Part shown: positions 1-8,230 of the stretch, in pieces
Layout: every line of letters begins with the position of its first letter
Position numbering within the stretch: the first letter of the stretch is position 1
DNA from: Armatimonadota bacterium
GTDB taxonomy: Bacteria > Armatimonadota > Fimbriimonadia > Fimbriimonadales > Fimbriimonadaceae
Assembly (NCBI GenBank): GCA_023392285.1
Contig: JAEVZK010000117.1
Location: 1-51,055 of the forward strand
Reading direction: 5' to 3'
Length of the DNA stretch: 51,055 nucleotides
Notes under the pieces: model-generated
Seen by the model: the letters and a program-made list of their open reading frames with translations, nothing else
What the model was told of the DNA's origin: nothing
Database searches by the model: none
Made by a program: the position numbers and the translations under genes

Positions 1-71
1 TCCACCGCGACCACTTGAGCTTTGGTCTTCGCTTCGATGAAAACCTTTCTTAATTTGTTCGTCCGAACCAT
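1..71 (-). CDS. Partial CDS, N-terminus of a probable ABC-transporter ATP-binding protein
   Basis: An open frame starts at the ATG whose first base is 71 on the minus strand and stays open to the left edge (23 codons visible). The visible start reads MVRTNKLRKVFIEAKTKAQV followed by VAV. The pattern of a short beta strand, LRKVF, a basic linker and VVAV is what precedes the DDVSF segment in many ABC ATPases, for example the NatA type; this family call is inference from very little sequence. A CATACT hexamer lies 8 bases upstream of the ATG, the same arrangement seen at other starts here. Everything needed to prove the function (Walker A, signature motif) is outside the window. It could also be another cytosolic protein. 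Confidence 0.45.
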   Translation of the reverse strand, partial: MVRTNKLRKVFIEAKTKAQVVAV

Positions 72-79
72 GCGCAACT

Positions 80-85
80 AGTATG
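80..85 (-). promoter_or_regulatory. -10-like hexamer for the left-edge gene
   Basis: On the minus strand CATACT is followed by 8 bases and then the ATG at 71. The same hexamer, 6 bases from the start, precedes ppx at 21706. If transcription starts at the normal distance from the -10 box, the message would begin at or next to the start codon. Sequence pattern only. Confidence 0.35.
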
Positions 86-120
86 AACGGATGAATCCCG
101 CATCCACGTTGCATTCAAGA

Positions 121-747
121 TCAGTTCCGATTAAAGAAAAGATCGTAAGTGCATCCGCCTAAGCAATCCTCATATCTTCGGTGGTGGAGAACAGTATATG
201 AGCCATCCATATTGACTCGGTCGATCGGACCCTTCATGACCGGTCCCTGATCCGAGTCGTCGTTAGGATCATGCATCCATTCCACGATGTCCCCGATCCA
301 AGGCGAGGCAAGCATGCCCGCGTCTGGCGTCGCTCGCCAATACCCGTAATCGAACTTATCGCCGCTTGGCGCCGTTTCAGGCATGCTTGCCCTCAAGTAC
401 GCATAGCTGACGCGGTAGGGAGATCGCGGATCATTAATTGCTCCGCAAGGAGAAGGGTTCCAGCCTGCTTTGAGGGGATTTTGCTTGCGAGGATCTAAGA
501 CAGAGGAGAACACGTGCTCGTCCTTGATGTAGGTCATCACCAAAGGCAAAATCTCTGGTGCCTGTCCATCTTGATCGTTTTCATACATCGTGACTGCAGC
601 ATAAAGCTGACGCATATTGGAAACATCGGTGATGCTCTTTGCTCTTCTCTTCGCCTGCGCAAATACCTTGAGCCCTAGGCTCGATAAAATCGCTACAATC
701 GCGACGACTACAAGTAATTCGAGGAGCGTGATCGCCCGTCTTTTCAT
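121..747 (-). CDS. Prepilin-like protein with type IV pilin N-terminal methylation motif
   Basis: This 208-residue protein starts MKRRAITLLELLVVVAIVAI. That is a short basic leader, a cleavage site of the A/I type (instead of the usual G/F), glutamate at position 5 of the mature form and a long hydrophobic helix, as in class III signal peptides processed by prepilin peptidase. The following VFAQAKRRAK and a segment around MRQLYAAVTMYENDQDG are typical of the many pseudopilin-like exported proteins of Armatimonadota and Planctomycetes. The C-terminal part should be periplasmic or surface exposed, and its role is unknown. The ATG overlaps the stop of the upstream membrane-protein gene as ATGA, so the two are translationally coupled. 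A PilB-type ATPase is encoded about 2.5 kb away. Confidence 0.85.
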   Translation of the reverse strand: MKRRAITLLELLVVVAIVAILSSLGLKVFAQAKRRAKSITDVSNMRQLYAAVTMYENDQDGQAPEILPLVMTYIKDEHVFSSVLDPRKQNPLKAGWNPSPCGAINDPRSPYRVSYAYLRASMPETAPSGDKFDYGYWRATPDAGMLASPWIGDIVEWMHDPNDDSDQGPVMKGPIDRVNMDGSYTVLHHRRYEDCLGGCTYDLFFNRN

Positions 748-1229
748 TGCACACCTTCAAAGACCCGGTTCTCTAGTAAAAATTTGATGCCCTTCGGAAT
801 TGCCTCTTTGAGTAGGGGGTAAACAAAATAGCAGATCGTTCCATTTAAGAGCAACAGCAGATAGACTAATCGGTTTTTTCTGCCCATCAATTCGCTCCAG
901 CCCCCTGGAACTGCTATCTGATAAGCCAGAGCGATCATAATCGTCCACACCAACCAGTGAATGAATCTGGGCAGCTTGCTTCCCACGATCAATAGAAGGG
1001 CCATGGGAAGCACTACCCACCTGGCAATCAAGACGGCGTCTGACATATCGAGCCAAAAAGTAAGGAAGAATCGCTCAATTCCCCACATGTAAGGGGCACC
1101 GCGAAACCGGTCGCGCCCAAGAATCCCTATGCAACGGAAGAAGGTGGAAAGTAAAGCGTCACCGAGGACGGCCGTGATGAAAACGGCCACAACGGTCAGC
1201 AGCACACTGTTCACCTTCTTCAATAACAT
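744..1229 (-). CDS. Integral membrane protein of unknown function
   Basis: About 161 residues with four or five hydrophobic segments (the first covers SVLLTVVAVFITAVL, later ones ARWVVLPMALLLIVG, LVWTIMIALAYQIAV and LVYLLLLLNGTICYFV). I do not recognise a family. I chose the ATG at 1229 (MLLKKVNSV) because it sits directly before the first membrane segment; an in-frame start at 1310 would add 27 residues that look non-coding and would overlap the divergent region. The stop overlaps the prepilin-like gene start by four bases, so it is the first gene of a two-gene operon and may help localise that protein (inference). A TAGGCT hexamer lies 4 bases before the chosen ATG. Confidence 0.65.
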   Translation of the reverse strand: MLLKKVNSVLLTVVAVFITAVLGDALLSTFFRCIGILGRDRFRGAPYMWGIERFFLTFWLDMSDAVLIARWVVLPMALLLIVGSKLPRFIHWLVWTIMIALAYQIAVPGGWSELMGRKNRLVYLLLLLNGTICYFVYPLLKEAIPKGIKFLLENRVFEGVQ

Positions 1230-1443
1230 GACAAGCCTAGGCGTATAAGTTAAGGGGTTCGGGCCTCCTGTTCCGACTATAGCCTTCATCAGGTGCCTTG
1301 AAATGAGCATCTACCGAACTAAATCTTACAACACTTTTCAAGTGACGGTTTTTTTGAGCATTCGCATGTTCAAATCCCGGAGGAAGTTCTGGTTTTTCTG
1401 CCAGTCGCCATATCGGTCGAATCTGGAAAGGCCAAATGGGACC

Positions 1444-1734
1444 ATGTATCTAATTAGCATTGAGAAGGAGCCTCCCACAATTGAGGCAAGCTTGGGAGGT
1501 CGAATTGACTGGCTTGAGCTTCATACCTTGGTTGAAGAGCTCAAAGAGCGATTCTTTTCGCGTCGCAACGAGGGGTATTCGTTCATCCTGGATTTCTCAA
1601 AGGCGCGCGCGTTTGATCACGCCTGCGAGCGGCTCCTCGACGAGGCTGCTGCCTTCGGCGAGCACTGTGGAATTAAATTGGTTTCGGTGTATTCGAACGG
1701 GATCAACGCTCTTGAGCGGGATCGCGCAGCCTAG
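1444..1734 (+). CDS. Small STAS-like (anti-sigma-antagonist fold) protein
   Basis: A 96-residue soluble protein. The order of predicted elements, a strand at TIEASLGGRI, a helix at LHTLVEELKERFF, a strand at YSFILDFSKAR, a helix at ACERLLDEAAAFGEHC and a strand at IKLVSVYS, fits the STAS/SpoIIAA fold. The usual phosphorylated serine after the second strand is not obvious, since the segment reads DFSKARAFDHA with a Ser three residues into it. The function, for instance in a partner-switching pathway, is inference. I prefer the ATG at 1444 over the in-frame ATG at 1303, which has an AGGTG Shine-Dalgarno-like site but would add 47 residues of AT-richer, poorly protein-like sequence. The stop codon interlocks with that of the convergent gene through CTAG at 1731-1734. 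Confidence 0.55.
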   Translation: MYLISIEKEPPTIEASLGGRIDWLELHTLVEELKERFFSRRNEGYSFILDFSKARAFDHACERLLDEAAAFGEHCGIKLVSVYSNGINALERDRAA

Positions 1735-2168
1735 GAGGCGTCACCCCTTCGTAGCCCAGCCAGTCTCATTCCAAAGTGCATCCATCCTTCGATGATTCCT
1801 TGCCGCTGCTCTTGCGCCTCTTGATCCTGGGGCCACGTTCCCATGTTGATCACCATGTGCCCCCCGCGTTCACTTGGCGTGAACTCGATTTCCACCTGAT
1901 ATGTCCCGGGCTCGTGCGACCATTCCCAAGTGAAGGCGAGCTTACGACCCGGCTCAAAGGCCGAGTACGTGCCACGCAGCAGCCAACCCTGCTGTGGCCA
2001 CGAAAAGGCGTAAGCGCCGCCCACGCGCGGCTCGACCGTAGCCTCCCGGGGCCACCACTTCACCAGCAGTTCCGGCTTTACCAGGTGATTGAAAAGTTCT
2101 TCAGGGGTAAAGCCAGAGAAATCACCTTCGACGCGTATGGTCGAACTGTTAGGCGAGACATCGTGCAT
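1731..2168 (-). CDS. SRPBCC / AHSA1-like domain protein
   Basis: A 145-residue single-domain protein of the activator-of-Hsp90-ATPase-1-like (AHSA1, Bet v1-like) family. Its signatures are FTPEELFNHLVKPELLVKWW near the N-terminus, VEPRVGGAYAFSW, the LRGTYSAFEPGRKLAFTWEW core and a C-terminal long helix with GWMHFGMRLAGL. These proteins form a helix-grip cavity that binds hydrophobic ligands. In bacteria their exact roles are mostly unknown, and the family name does not imply a link to Hsp90. The gene is monocistronic. The hexamer TACCAT ends 5 bases before the ATG. Its stop codon shares CTAG with the convergent STAS-like gene. Confidence 0.8.
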   Translation of the reverse strand: MHDVSPNSSTIRVEGDFSGFTPEELFNHLVKPELLVKWWPREATVEPRVGGAYAFSWPQQGWLLRGTYSAFEPGRKLAFTWEWSHEPGTYQVEIEFTPSERGGHMVINMGTWPQDQEAQEQRQGIIEGWMHFGMRLAGLRRGDAS

Positions 2169-2181
2169 GCCTTATGGTAAC

Positions 2182-3204
2182 TCAAACGAGAGGCCGGAAC
2201 CCAGCAGGAATACGTAAGCGGCTGAAATCTTCAATTGCAAACCGGTCAGTCATTCCAGCGACGTAATCGACTGCACCTTGAACGCCCTGAAACTCGTCTG
2301 GCAGGTGACCGGGTTCTGCATAGTGACGAAACAACTCTTCAACGATTTGCTCGGCCTTGTTCATTTCCGGGTAAAGGGTGGGATAGAGGAGGTAAACGTT
2401 CTCGAACAGCCATTCTTTCAGGCCGTTCATGACTTGAAGAAGCTGATCGGAAAGGCGTATCGCGGGTTGATCCGTGCTGTGCTCGATCACATCCATCACC
2501 ATCGTGCCGATGCGCCGCGAGTGACTTGCGCCCAACCGGTCGAATTCATGCGGAACCTTCTTGATGATCTGAGATCGCACCGCGTCGTCCAAATCGTGAT
2601 TCAGATAAGCGATTCGGTCGCTGATGCGAACGACCGCGGCTTCCAGGGTGGAGACGGGCTCCCCGTCGGCGGCGGATAGATCCTTCCTGCCCTTCGAGTG
2701 TCCACTGATGCCTGCACGTGTCTCTTCAGTAAGATTCAGCGGTTCAACGTGATCGACGACCCGAAGCGACTGTTCCCAATGGTGGAACTGCCGGGAATCA
2801 CTCCCGCTGGCAATCGACCTTAAAGATCTGTCGAGTGCTGCCTCTCCCGCATGCCCGAAAGGCGTATGGCCCACATCGTGCGCCAGTGCGATGGCCTCGA
2901 TCAAATCTTCATTCAAACGGAGGGCTCGTCCAATCGTTCGCGCGATCTGGCTCACTTCGAGCGTGTGGGTCATGCGGGTCCGATAATGATCACCCACCGG
3001 ATCAAGAAACACTTGCGTCTTGTGCTTTAGGCGGCGAAAGGCTTTCGAATGCAGAATTCGATCGCGGTCACGCTGGAAACACGTCCTAACCGGATCGGGT
3101 TCCTCTTTCCTCTCCCGGCCTGCGCTTTGGGAACTTAGCGCCGCGAATTGGGAAAGGATTTCCCTCTCGGTGCGTTCAATTCTTTCGCGGACGTCGGCAG
3201 TCAC
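2182..3204 (-). CDS. dgt: Deoxyguanosinetriphosphate triphosphohydrolase-like protein
   Basis: A 340-residue HD-domain protein. It would split dGTP or other dNTPs into deoxynucleoside and triphosphate, helping to set dNTP pools. The metal-binding residues are visible as the first His in THTLEVSQIARTIGRAL and the H109-D110 pair in ALAHDVGHTPFGHAGE, and the N-terminal DPVRTCFQRDRDRILHSKAF segment is the standard dGTPase start. The length matches the shorter bacterial dGTPase-like class (about 330-400) rather than the E. coli enzyme (about 505). Translation starts at GTG 3204. The gene follows pilB by 43 bases on the same strand, so it may share its transcript. Confidence 0.9.
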   Translation of the reverse strand: MTADVRERIERTEREILSQFAALSSQSAGRERKEEPDPVRTCFQRDRDRILHSKAFRRLKHKTQVFLDPVGDHYRTRMTHTLEVSQIARTIGRALRLNEDLIEAIALAHDVGHTPFGHAGEAALDRSLRSIASGSDSRQFHHWEQSLRVVDHVEPLNLTEETRAGISGHSKGRKDLSAADGEPVSTLEAAVVRISDRIAYLNHDLDDAVRSQIIKKVPHEFDRLGASHSRRIGTMVMDVIEHSTDQPAIRLSDQLLQVMNGLKEWLFENVYLLYPTLYPEMNKAEQIVEELFRHYAEPGHLPDEFQGVQGAVDYVAGMTDRFAIEDFSRLRIPAGFRPLV

Positions 3205-3247
3205 GAGCTACAGACGAGTTCGAATGAGCCGAGGCTTCACCGGTCTT

Positions 3248-4948
3248 CTATGCGTACAGAACCCGGAGAATTTCCTCGACCGTTGTGACACCCATTAAGA
3301 TCTTGGCCGTCGCATCCATCTGAAGGGTCTTCAACCCGTTCTCGAGCGCCAGCCTTCGAATAATGTGGCTCGGTGATCGGCGAAGAATCTCGTCACGGAT
3401 CGGGTCGTTGAAAATCATCAACTCGTGCACGCCGGTTCGGCCCTTATAGCCCGAGTGCTTGCACTTCTCGCAACCGACGTTCTTGAAGACCGTGAACTCC
3501 TCTGGAAGATGCTCGGGTACCGGCAGTCCGTACCGCTGAAGCTCATGCTTGTACATCTGCATCGGCTGCTTGCAGCCTGGACAAAGCTGCCGGACCAGCC
3601 TCTGCGCGAGAACGCCCAAGACGGAGGACGAGATCAGGAATGGCTCGACGTCCATGTCGATCAAACGAGTAGGTGCCGAGGGAGCATCGTTCGTGTGAAG
3701 GGTGCTGAGCACAAGGTGGCCGGTAAGTGCGGCTTCCATTGCGATCGTCGCCGTTTCTTCATCGCGCATTTCACCGACCATGATGATGTCTGGATCTTGG
3801 CGCAGCATTGCCTTCAGACCCGCAGCGAACGTCATGCCGGCTCGCTTGTTCACGCCGCACTGATTGATGCCTGGCAACTCATATTCCACCGGATCTTCGA
3901 TGGTTATGATATTGCGTCCATCCGTGTTGAGCTTATTAAGAATGGAGTACAGGGTCGTCGATTTACCCGACCCGGTCGGTCCGGTGACGAGGATAATTCC
4001 GTAGCTTTTGGAACACATATCCTCGACATGAGCAAGATTCTCTGGCAGGAATCCCAGCTTCTCCAGACCGACGTTGATGCCCCCCTTATCGAGCACGCGC
4101 ATAACGATTTTTTCGCCGTACACGAGGGGCAGGGTTGAGACTCGGAAGTCAAATTCCTTTCCGGAAATGACCGCCGAGATGCGGTTATCTTGTGGAGCGC
4201 GCTTCTCAGCGATGTCCATGTCGGACATGATTTTCATGCGGCTCGTCAAGGGCGCGATCACCTTGCGAGGCAGCTTCATCGCTTCTTCGAGAACTCCGTC
4301 CACGCGATAACGCACACGCAGGCCGTCTTTGAGCGGTTCGATATGAATATCGCTGGCTTTATCCGCAATGGCCTGGCTGATGATAAGATTTGCAAGGCGA
4401 ATGATGGGCGCATCGTCGCCCATTTCACTGAGCTCATCGTCGACTTCGTCTTTGACGGCAGATACCTGAACTTGGCCGTCGAAGTCTTTCATCACGCCCG
4501 CGAGGGCGTCACTGACCGCGAACTCACCATTGTAGTGGTTGGCAAGTCCGGCCAAGATGTCTTCTTCGACCGCGATCATCGGCTCAATTTCGTGGCCGGT
4601 GGCAATTCTAAGCTCGTCGATGATGAAAATGTCGAGCGGATTCGCCATCGCGACGGCGAGCCGGTCTCCCATCTTTGAGACCGGAAGGCACTTGGATCGC
4701 TTGGCCAATTCGGGTCTCAGCAGGGCGATCAGGTCTTCGTCCGCTTCCCATCCACTTAGTTCGAAAAAGGGGATTCCCCAAACCTTGCCGAGGCAGCGAA
4801 CGCGATCTCGCTCGTTGACGAAGCCCAGACTCACGAGGATGTTCCCGATGGGCTCGGTCAGGCCGAGCTCTTGCTGTCTGGCAACCGCCGCCGAAAGCTG
4901 GTCTTGGCTGATCAAGCCTTCCGCGACAAAATAATCTCCCGTTAACAT
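3248..4948 (-). CDS. pilB: Type IV pilus / type II secretion assembly ATPase PilB (GspE family)
   Basis: A 566-residue cytoplasmic motor ATPase that drives pilin or pseudopilin polymerisation. Residues 1-150 form the MshEN/T2SSE-N region, which in some relatives binds c-di-GMP. The ATPase domain follows, with Walker A GPTGSGKST at 323-331, an Asp box and a Walker B region around DPDIIMVGEMRDEET, and a His box STLHTNDAPSA. The C-terminal CPGC and CEKC pairs form the zinc-binding tetracysteine motif of PilB/GspE. An in-frame stop lies three codons before the ATG at 4948, which fixes this start. No other pilus assembly genes sit next to it, so the remaining machinery must be elsewhere. A CTAG-rich inverted repeat lies in its upstream region (5051-5094). 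Confidence 0.93.
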   Translation of the reverse strand: MLTGDYFVAEGLISQDQLSAAVARQQELGLTEPIGNILVSLGFVNERDRVRCLGKVWGIPFFELSGWEADEDLIALLRPELAKRSKCLPVSKMGDRLAVAMANPLDIFIIDELRIATGHEIEPMIAVEEDILAGLANHYNGEFAVSDALAGVMKDFDGQVQVSAVKDEVDDELSEMGDDAPIIRLANLIISQAIADKASDIHIEPLKDGLRVRYRVDGVLEEAMKLPRKVIAPLTSRMKIMSDMDIAEKRAPQDNRISAVISGKEFDFRVSTLPLVYGEKIVMRVLDKGGINVGLEKLGFLPENLAHVEDMCSKSYGIILVTGPTGSGKSTTLYSILNKLNTDGRNIITIEDPVEYELPGINQCGVNKRAGMTFAAGLKAMLRQDPDIIMVGEMRDEETATIAMEAALTGHLVLSTLHTNDAPSAPTRLIDMDVEPFLISSSVLGVLAQRLVRQLCPGCKQPMQMYKHELQRYGLPVPEHLPEEFTVFKNVGCEKCKHSGYKGRTGVHELMIFNDPIRDEILRRSPSHIIRRLALENGLKTLQMDATAKILMGVTTVEEILRVLYA

Positions 4949-5050
4949 CCTGTGTCAGAACTCCGCCGGGGCGCGCCACGCCCTCACCCAGTACTCTTTC
5001 CATCGGCATGGTTTCCAGCAACCTGGTAAGGGTGCTGTCTCAGGTTCAAA

Positions 5051-5094
5051 CTAGCAGTGCGACTAGCTGGGATGGGTGCTAGCTAGTAGTCGTG
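5051..5094. repeat. CTAG-rich imperfect inverted repeat upstream of pilB
   Basis: Four CTAG tetramers fall at 5051, 5063, 5079 and 5083. CGACTA (5060-5065) is the perfect inverse of TAGTCG (5087-5092), and GCT/AGC extends the pairing after a three-base bulge. It lies about 110 bases upstream of the pilB start, between pilB and the glycosyltransferase gene. It could be a protein-binding site or an RNA hairpin in the pilB leader; the sequence alone does not decide. Confidence 0.4.
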
Positions 5095-5144
5095 ACGGGA
5101 GTAGAAATTGCGCAGGCATGCATCGGCCCAGGTTGGAGAACCGT

Positions 5145-5891
5145 CTACTTGCGCCAAAAGCGGTATTTCAGAAGAGTCCAGAAAGCTTCGGGAGCATCTG
5201 TCCAGCGAATTTTTTTGCCAGCTGCTTTGTTCCGTGGGACATAGGTGATCGGCAATTCCATTATCTTCTCGCCGAGCCTGAACGTCTTGGCCGTCACCTC
5301 TGGGCAAAATTCGAAACGGACGCACTGCAAATCCATTTCTCGCAGAAACTCCGTGCTGAAAGCTTTATAGCAAGTGGCCTCATCGCTGAGATGATGGAAG
5401 TAGAGGATTCCCACTGCGGCCCGGAGCATTCGATTCACAAGTTTGTTTGGTAGAGCCATTCCATGCGTTAGACCCTTGGCGAATCTGGTGCCATACACCA
5501 CTTTGGTTTGACCCAACAAGATCGGCTGGATGAGTGCCGGAATCTGCTCAGGGGCGTATTCAAGATCAGCGTCTTGGACAATGACCGTCTTGCCGGCTGC
5601 GAAAGGAAGCGCCTGGCGAATAGCTGCCCCCTTGCCGCTTCGTACCGGATTGGTGAGCACCGTGATCGCATCGCCAAATCCCTGGAGAACTTCTCCGGTT
5701 CGGTCTGTGCTGCCATCGTTGATGACAATCACCTGAACATCGATGGGAAGCGCCAAGCAGCGCCGCACGACTTCGCCGATCGTTTCTTCTTCGTCCAGTG
5801 CAGGCACGAGAACCGTCACGTCCGGCTGTTCGAGTGGCATTTGCGGAGCTATGTTACTCTCTGTCGATTGGGTCGCCTCTGCGGTCGGCAT
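5145..5891 (-). CDS. Family 2 glycosyltransferase (polyprenol-phosphate mannosyltransferase-like)
   Basis: A GT-A fold enzyme of about 248 residues without membrane segments. Visible motifs are VTVLVPALDEEETIGEVV at the nucleotide-binding start, VIVINDGSTDRTGEVL, the RSGKGAAIRQAL loop and the metal-binding DAD in VIVQDADLEYAPEQI. The C-terminal half (TRFAKGLTHG, SDEATCYKAF, ITYVPRNKAAGKKI) is like DPM1-type transferases that move a sugar from a nucleotide to a polyprenyl phosphate or a cell-envelope acceptor. The substrate cannot be told from sequence. I chose ATG 5891; an in-frame start at 5960 would add 23 residues of poor quality. AGGAG lies rather far (16 bases) upstream. Confidence 0.85.
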   Translation of the reverse strand: MPTAEATQSTESNIAPQMPLEQPDVTVLVPALDEEETIGEVVRRCLALPIDVQVIVINDGSTDRTGEVLQGFGDAITVLTNPVRSGKGAAIRQALPFAAGKTVIVQDADLEYAPEQIPALIQPILLGQTKVVYGTRFAKGLTHGMALPNKLVNRMLRAAVGILYFHHLSDEATCYKAFSTEFLREMDLQCVRFEFCPEVTAKTFRLGEKIMELPITYVPRNKAAGKKIRWTDAPEAFWTLLKYRFWRK

Positions 5892-5970
5892 ATGCAAAGT
5901 TTCTACGCTCCTAGGCAGAATTGGAGAGCATGTTTGCAACCTTGGTGCCAAAGAGCGCAAACTCTGGAAG

Positions 5971-6321
5971 ATGATTGGCTATACGCTACGTGATAATCCG
6001 GTCCCGAATCGTCTTGCCTCTGAAGCAAATCAGCGTGCTATGCGGGCTGAAACCGACATGAGGCAACTTGAAGCCAGGCTCGATGCGCTTGAGATGAGTT
6101 GCGCGGCCCTCTTCAAGCTCCTTAAAGAGCGCCACGGCTACTCGAATGATGACTTGGTTCAGGCGATCCATGCGATCGATCTTGAAGACGGATCGCTCGA
6201 TGGCAAAGTGAAGCGCACCACTGGAGTCTGCCCTTCGTGCGGCCGAAAACTCCTTTCCAGATCCAGCATAAAGTGTTTGTGGTGTGGTGCGCAGCTCACG
6301 ACGAATCCTCTAACGGGCTAA
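5971..6321 (+). CDS. Small coiled-coil protein with C-terminal zinc ribbon
   Basis: A 116-residue protein starting at ATG 5971, preceded by GGAAG. The N-terminal half has a helical, coiled-coil-like stretch (ANQRAMRAETDMRQLEARLD). The C-terminus carries two CxxC knuckles, CPSCGRKLL and CLWCGAQL, spaced as in a zinc ribbon. I do not recognise a named family; zinc ribbons of this kind bind nucleic acid or partner proteins. The gene is divergent from the glycosyltransferase, and its stop is separated from that of the convergent SIMPL gene by a single base. Confidence 0.65.
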   Translation: MIGYTLRDNPVPNRLASEANQRAMRAETDMRQLEARLDALEMSCAALFKLLKERHGYSNDDLVQAIHAIDLEDGSLDGKVKRTTGVCPSCGRKLLSRSSIKCLWCGAQLTTNPLTG

Positions 6322-6322
6322 C

Positions 6323-7027
6323 TTAGCCTGAGATTTTGTAGCGAATCGTCACATTGACATTCACTTCGATCTGGCCAGATTCGACGGGGGTTGCATCCTT
6401 CATCGCCAGTCCCGCTCCCCGAGCCATAAACGGCCGTGGCGGAGGATTGTATCCTCCATCGGTTGAGACATCGTAAACGCCGGTGATCTTTACGCCCAGC
6501 GCTTCAGCAATCGCGTCAGCCTTTGAACGAGCATCGGCGACCGCATCTTTCAGAGCCTGGGCTCTAGGTCCGCGGCCATCCCGTAGGTTGAAGTCGATCC
6601 CTTGAACATTGTTCACGCCGGCGGTGACTCCAGCGTCGATCACGGCTCCCACCTTTGAAAGGTCCTTAAGCCGGACGCTCAAAATATTGGAAGCTACATA
6701 GCTTGTAATTTTCGATTGCTCACCCGGTTTCGGATTGTTGTACTGCGGATATAGACTGAGTTGGCTCGTCTGTACGTCTTTCTTCGCAATACCCATTTTC
6801 TCGAGCGCCGCAATCAGACGATTGGCCACCTTGTTGGCGGCATCTTGAGCCTCCGAAGCATTCGTGTCTTGCTGCTGCACGCCCAATTGAACGATCGCTT
6901 CGTCGGGCGAGGCAAAAACTTGCGAACTTCCGGTGACGGTAATAATTTGCTCTGGAGCTTTCACTTCTTGCGCCAAGGCTACCAGGGGCAGAAGTAGCAG
7001 CAGACCGAGTAAGAGTCGTTTTCTCAT
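6323..7027 (-). CDS. SIMPL-domain (DUF541, YggE-like) exported protein
   Basis: A 234-residue periplasmic protein. An N-terminal signal peptide (MRKRLLLGLLLLLPLVALAQ) is followed by the SIMPL domain: ITVTGSSQVFASPDEAIVQLGV at the start, a helix with NKVANRLIAALEKMGIAKKDVQTSQLSLYP, and the C-terminal VNVNVTIRYKI strand. E. coli YggE has been linked to oxidative stress defence and other members to signalling, but the biochemical role is not settled. The start has no Shine-Dalgarno site; TAAAGT ends 6 bases before the ATG. Confidence 0.9.
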   Translation of the reverse strand: MRKRLLLGLLLLLPLVALAQEVKAPEQIITVTGSSQVFASPDEAIVQLGVQQQDTNASEAQDAANKVANRLIAALEKMGIAKKDVQTSQLSLYPQYNNPKPGEQSKITSYVASNILSVRLKDLSKVGAVIDAGVTAGVNNVQGIDFNLRDGRGPRAQALKDAVADARSKADAIAEALGVKITGVYDVSTDGGYNPPPRPFMARGAGLAMKDATPVESGQIEVNVNVTIRYKISG

Positions 7028-7033
7028 AGATGA

Positions 7034-7039
7034 ACTTTA
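7034..7039 (-). promoter_or_regulatory. -10-like hexamer directly before the SIMPL gene
   Basis: TAAAGT on the minus strand, followed by 6 bases and the ATG at 7027. The spacing would put the transcription start at the initiation codon. There is no purine-rich ribosome site between. No convincing -35 box is seen. Confidence 0.45.
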
Positions 7040-7267
7040 GACGATTATCGATTCCGCCGGGCACACATGGGCCTAAAGCGGAGTTCCTCGTCTTAACCGC
7101 ACCCATGAGCCACGCTCAAGAGCCATTCTGCCTAGATTTTCCTCGCTGGCGCTTTTTGAGAGTGAAATATTCGTAAAGATTGTCAAATGCGCAACACGAG
7201 CCAAGGCCCGCGCGCGTCTTTAGCGGTGGCTTGCAACAAAAGCAGCCGCTCTCATGGAGGAACCAAT

Positions 7268-8227
7268 TTGAAGAAGGCAGTTTTTGTGAGCGCTTTGCTC
7301 GCTTTGGCGGTGAGCGCATTCGCACAGGTCGACCCAAACCGGACCGTTGCGACGGTGGATGGAGTTGACATCAAAGGTGCGGAGTATTACCGCCGGATGG
7401 AATTCTTGCCGGGTGTTGGCAAAGACATGGGGAGCGGCTTCGCAGAGTTCCCCCCCGGATTCCTCACGTTAGAACAGCTTATAACCGAGCGTCTGGTATT
7501 CGAACTGGCCAAGAAAAAGGGTGTCTCACCCACTGAGCCAGAAATCCAGGCCGAATTCGATCGTCGGCGACAGGTGAATCCGAAACTGCTAGAACAATGG
7601 GGATCGATGGGCCGAACTGAGGCTGAGCTTCGCTACAACATCAAGTTCGATCTTGCCCAATTCAAGATCTTAACTGCAGGGGTTACAGTGACTGACCAAG
7701 AAATCGATCAGCACTACAAGAACAATCCAGCCGAGTTCACGATTCCCAAGCAGGTTCGCCTTCGCGTAATCGTCGTCCGGTCCGCGGAGGACGCAGCCAA
7801 AGTGGACAAGGAGTTGGCGACCAAAGCCTTCGCCGACGTAGCGAAAGCGTTCAGCGTCGATGTGACGGCTCCGCAGGGCGGAGAATACGGGACCGTGCCC
7901 TTAACTTATCTGAACGAGCAGGTGCGCAAGGCGGTTGGGGCGACGAAGACGGGTGCAACCACGCCGTGGTTTCCCTCCGCAAACGGCACCACCCAATTCA
8001 AATTCTTGGTTGAAGAGATCATTCCAGAGAAACTTCAGCCCCTGGATGCTAACGTGCGGTTCGCGACCAGGCAAAGGATGATGATGGACCAGGGAAGAAT
8101 CAAAAACAACATCAAGAAGGAACTCGACGAACTGCGAAAGACCGCTACGATCGACATCAAGGAACCGACCTTCGCTCAGGCATACAAGAAATATATCGAC
8201 GCTTATCTCGCGAACGGAAAAGGCTAG
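7268..8227 (+). CDS. Secreted peptidyl-prolyl cis-trans isomerase (PpiC/SurA-like)
   Basis: A 319-residue exported folding factor. The start is TTG 7268: GGAGG at 7256-7260 lies 7 bases upstream and the reading then begins with a clean signal peptide (KKAVFVSALLALAVSAFA). An in-frame ATG at 7187 would put 27 unrelated residues before that signal. Residues about 25-150 form a SurA/PrsA-like chaperone helical domain (EQLITERLVFELAKKKGVSP). The part from about 165 resembles a parvulin PPIase core (VRLRVIVVRSAEDAAKV) followed by a helical tail. The parvulin core is divergent, so catalysis is not assured. Likely roles are folding of secreted or outer-membrane proteins. mazG follows after 3 bases. 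Confidence 0.8.
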   Translation: MKKAVFVSALLALAVSAFAQVDPNRTVATVDGVDIKGAEYYRRMEFLPGVGKDMGSGFAEFPPGFLTLEQLITERLVFELAKKKGVSPTEPEIQAEFDRRRQVNPKLLEQWGSMGRTEAELRYNIKFDLAQFKILTAGVTVTDQEIDQHYKNNPAEFTIPKQVRLRVIVVRSAEDAAKVDKELATKAFADVAKAFSVDVTAPQGGEYGTVPLTYLNEQVRKAVGATKTGATTPWFPSANGTTQFKFLVEEIIPEKLQPLDANVRFATRQRMMMDQGRIKNNIKKELDELRKTATIDIKEPTFAQAYKKYIDAYLANGKG

Positions 8228-8230
8228 CGA

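Noticed and set aside
3425..4678. Long plus-strand open frames antisense to pilB
   Set aside because: They are mirror frames of a well-supported ATPase gene, have no recognisable domains and poor composition.
7187..7267. Upstream ATG start for the PPIase gene
   Set aside because: It would place 27 residues ahead of a clear signal peptide; TTG 7268 with GGAGG fits better.
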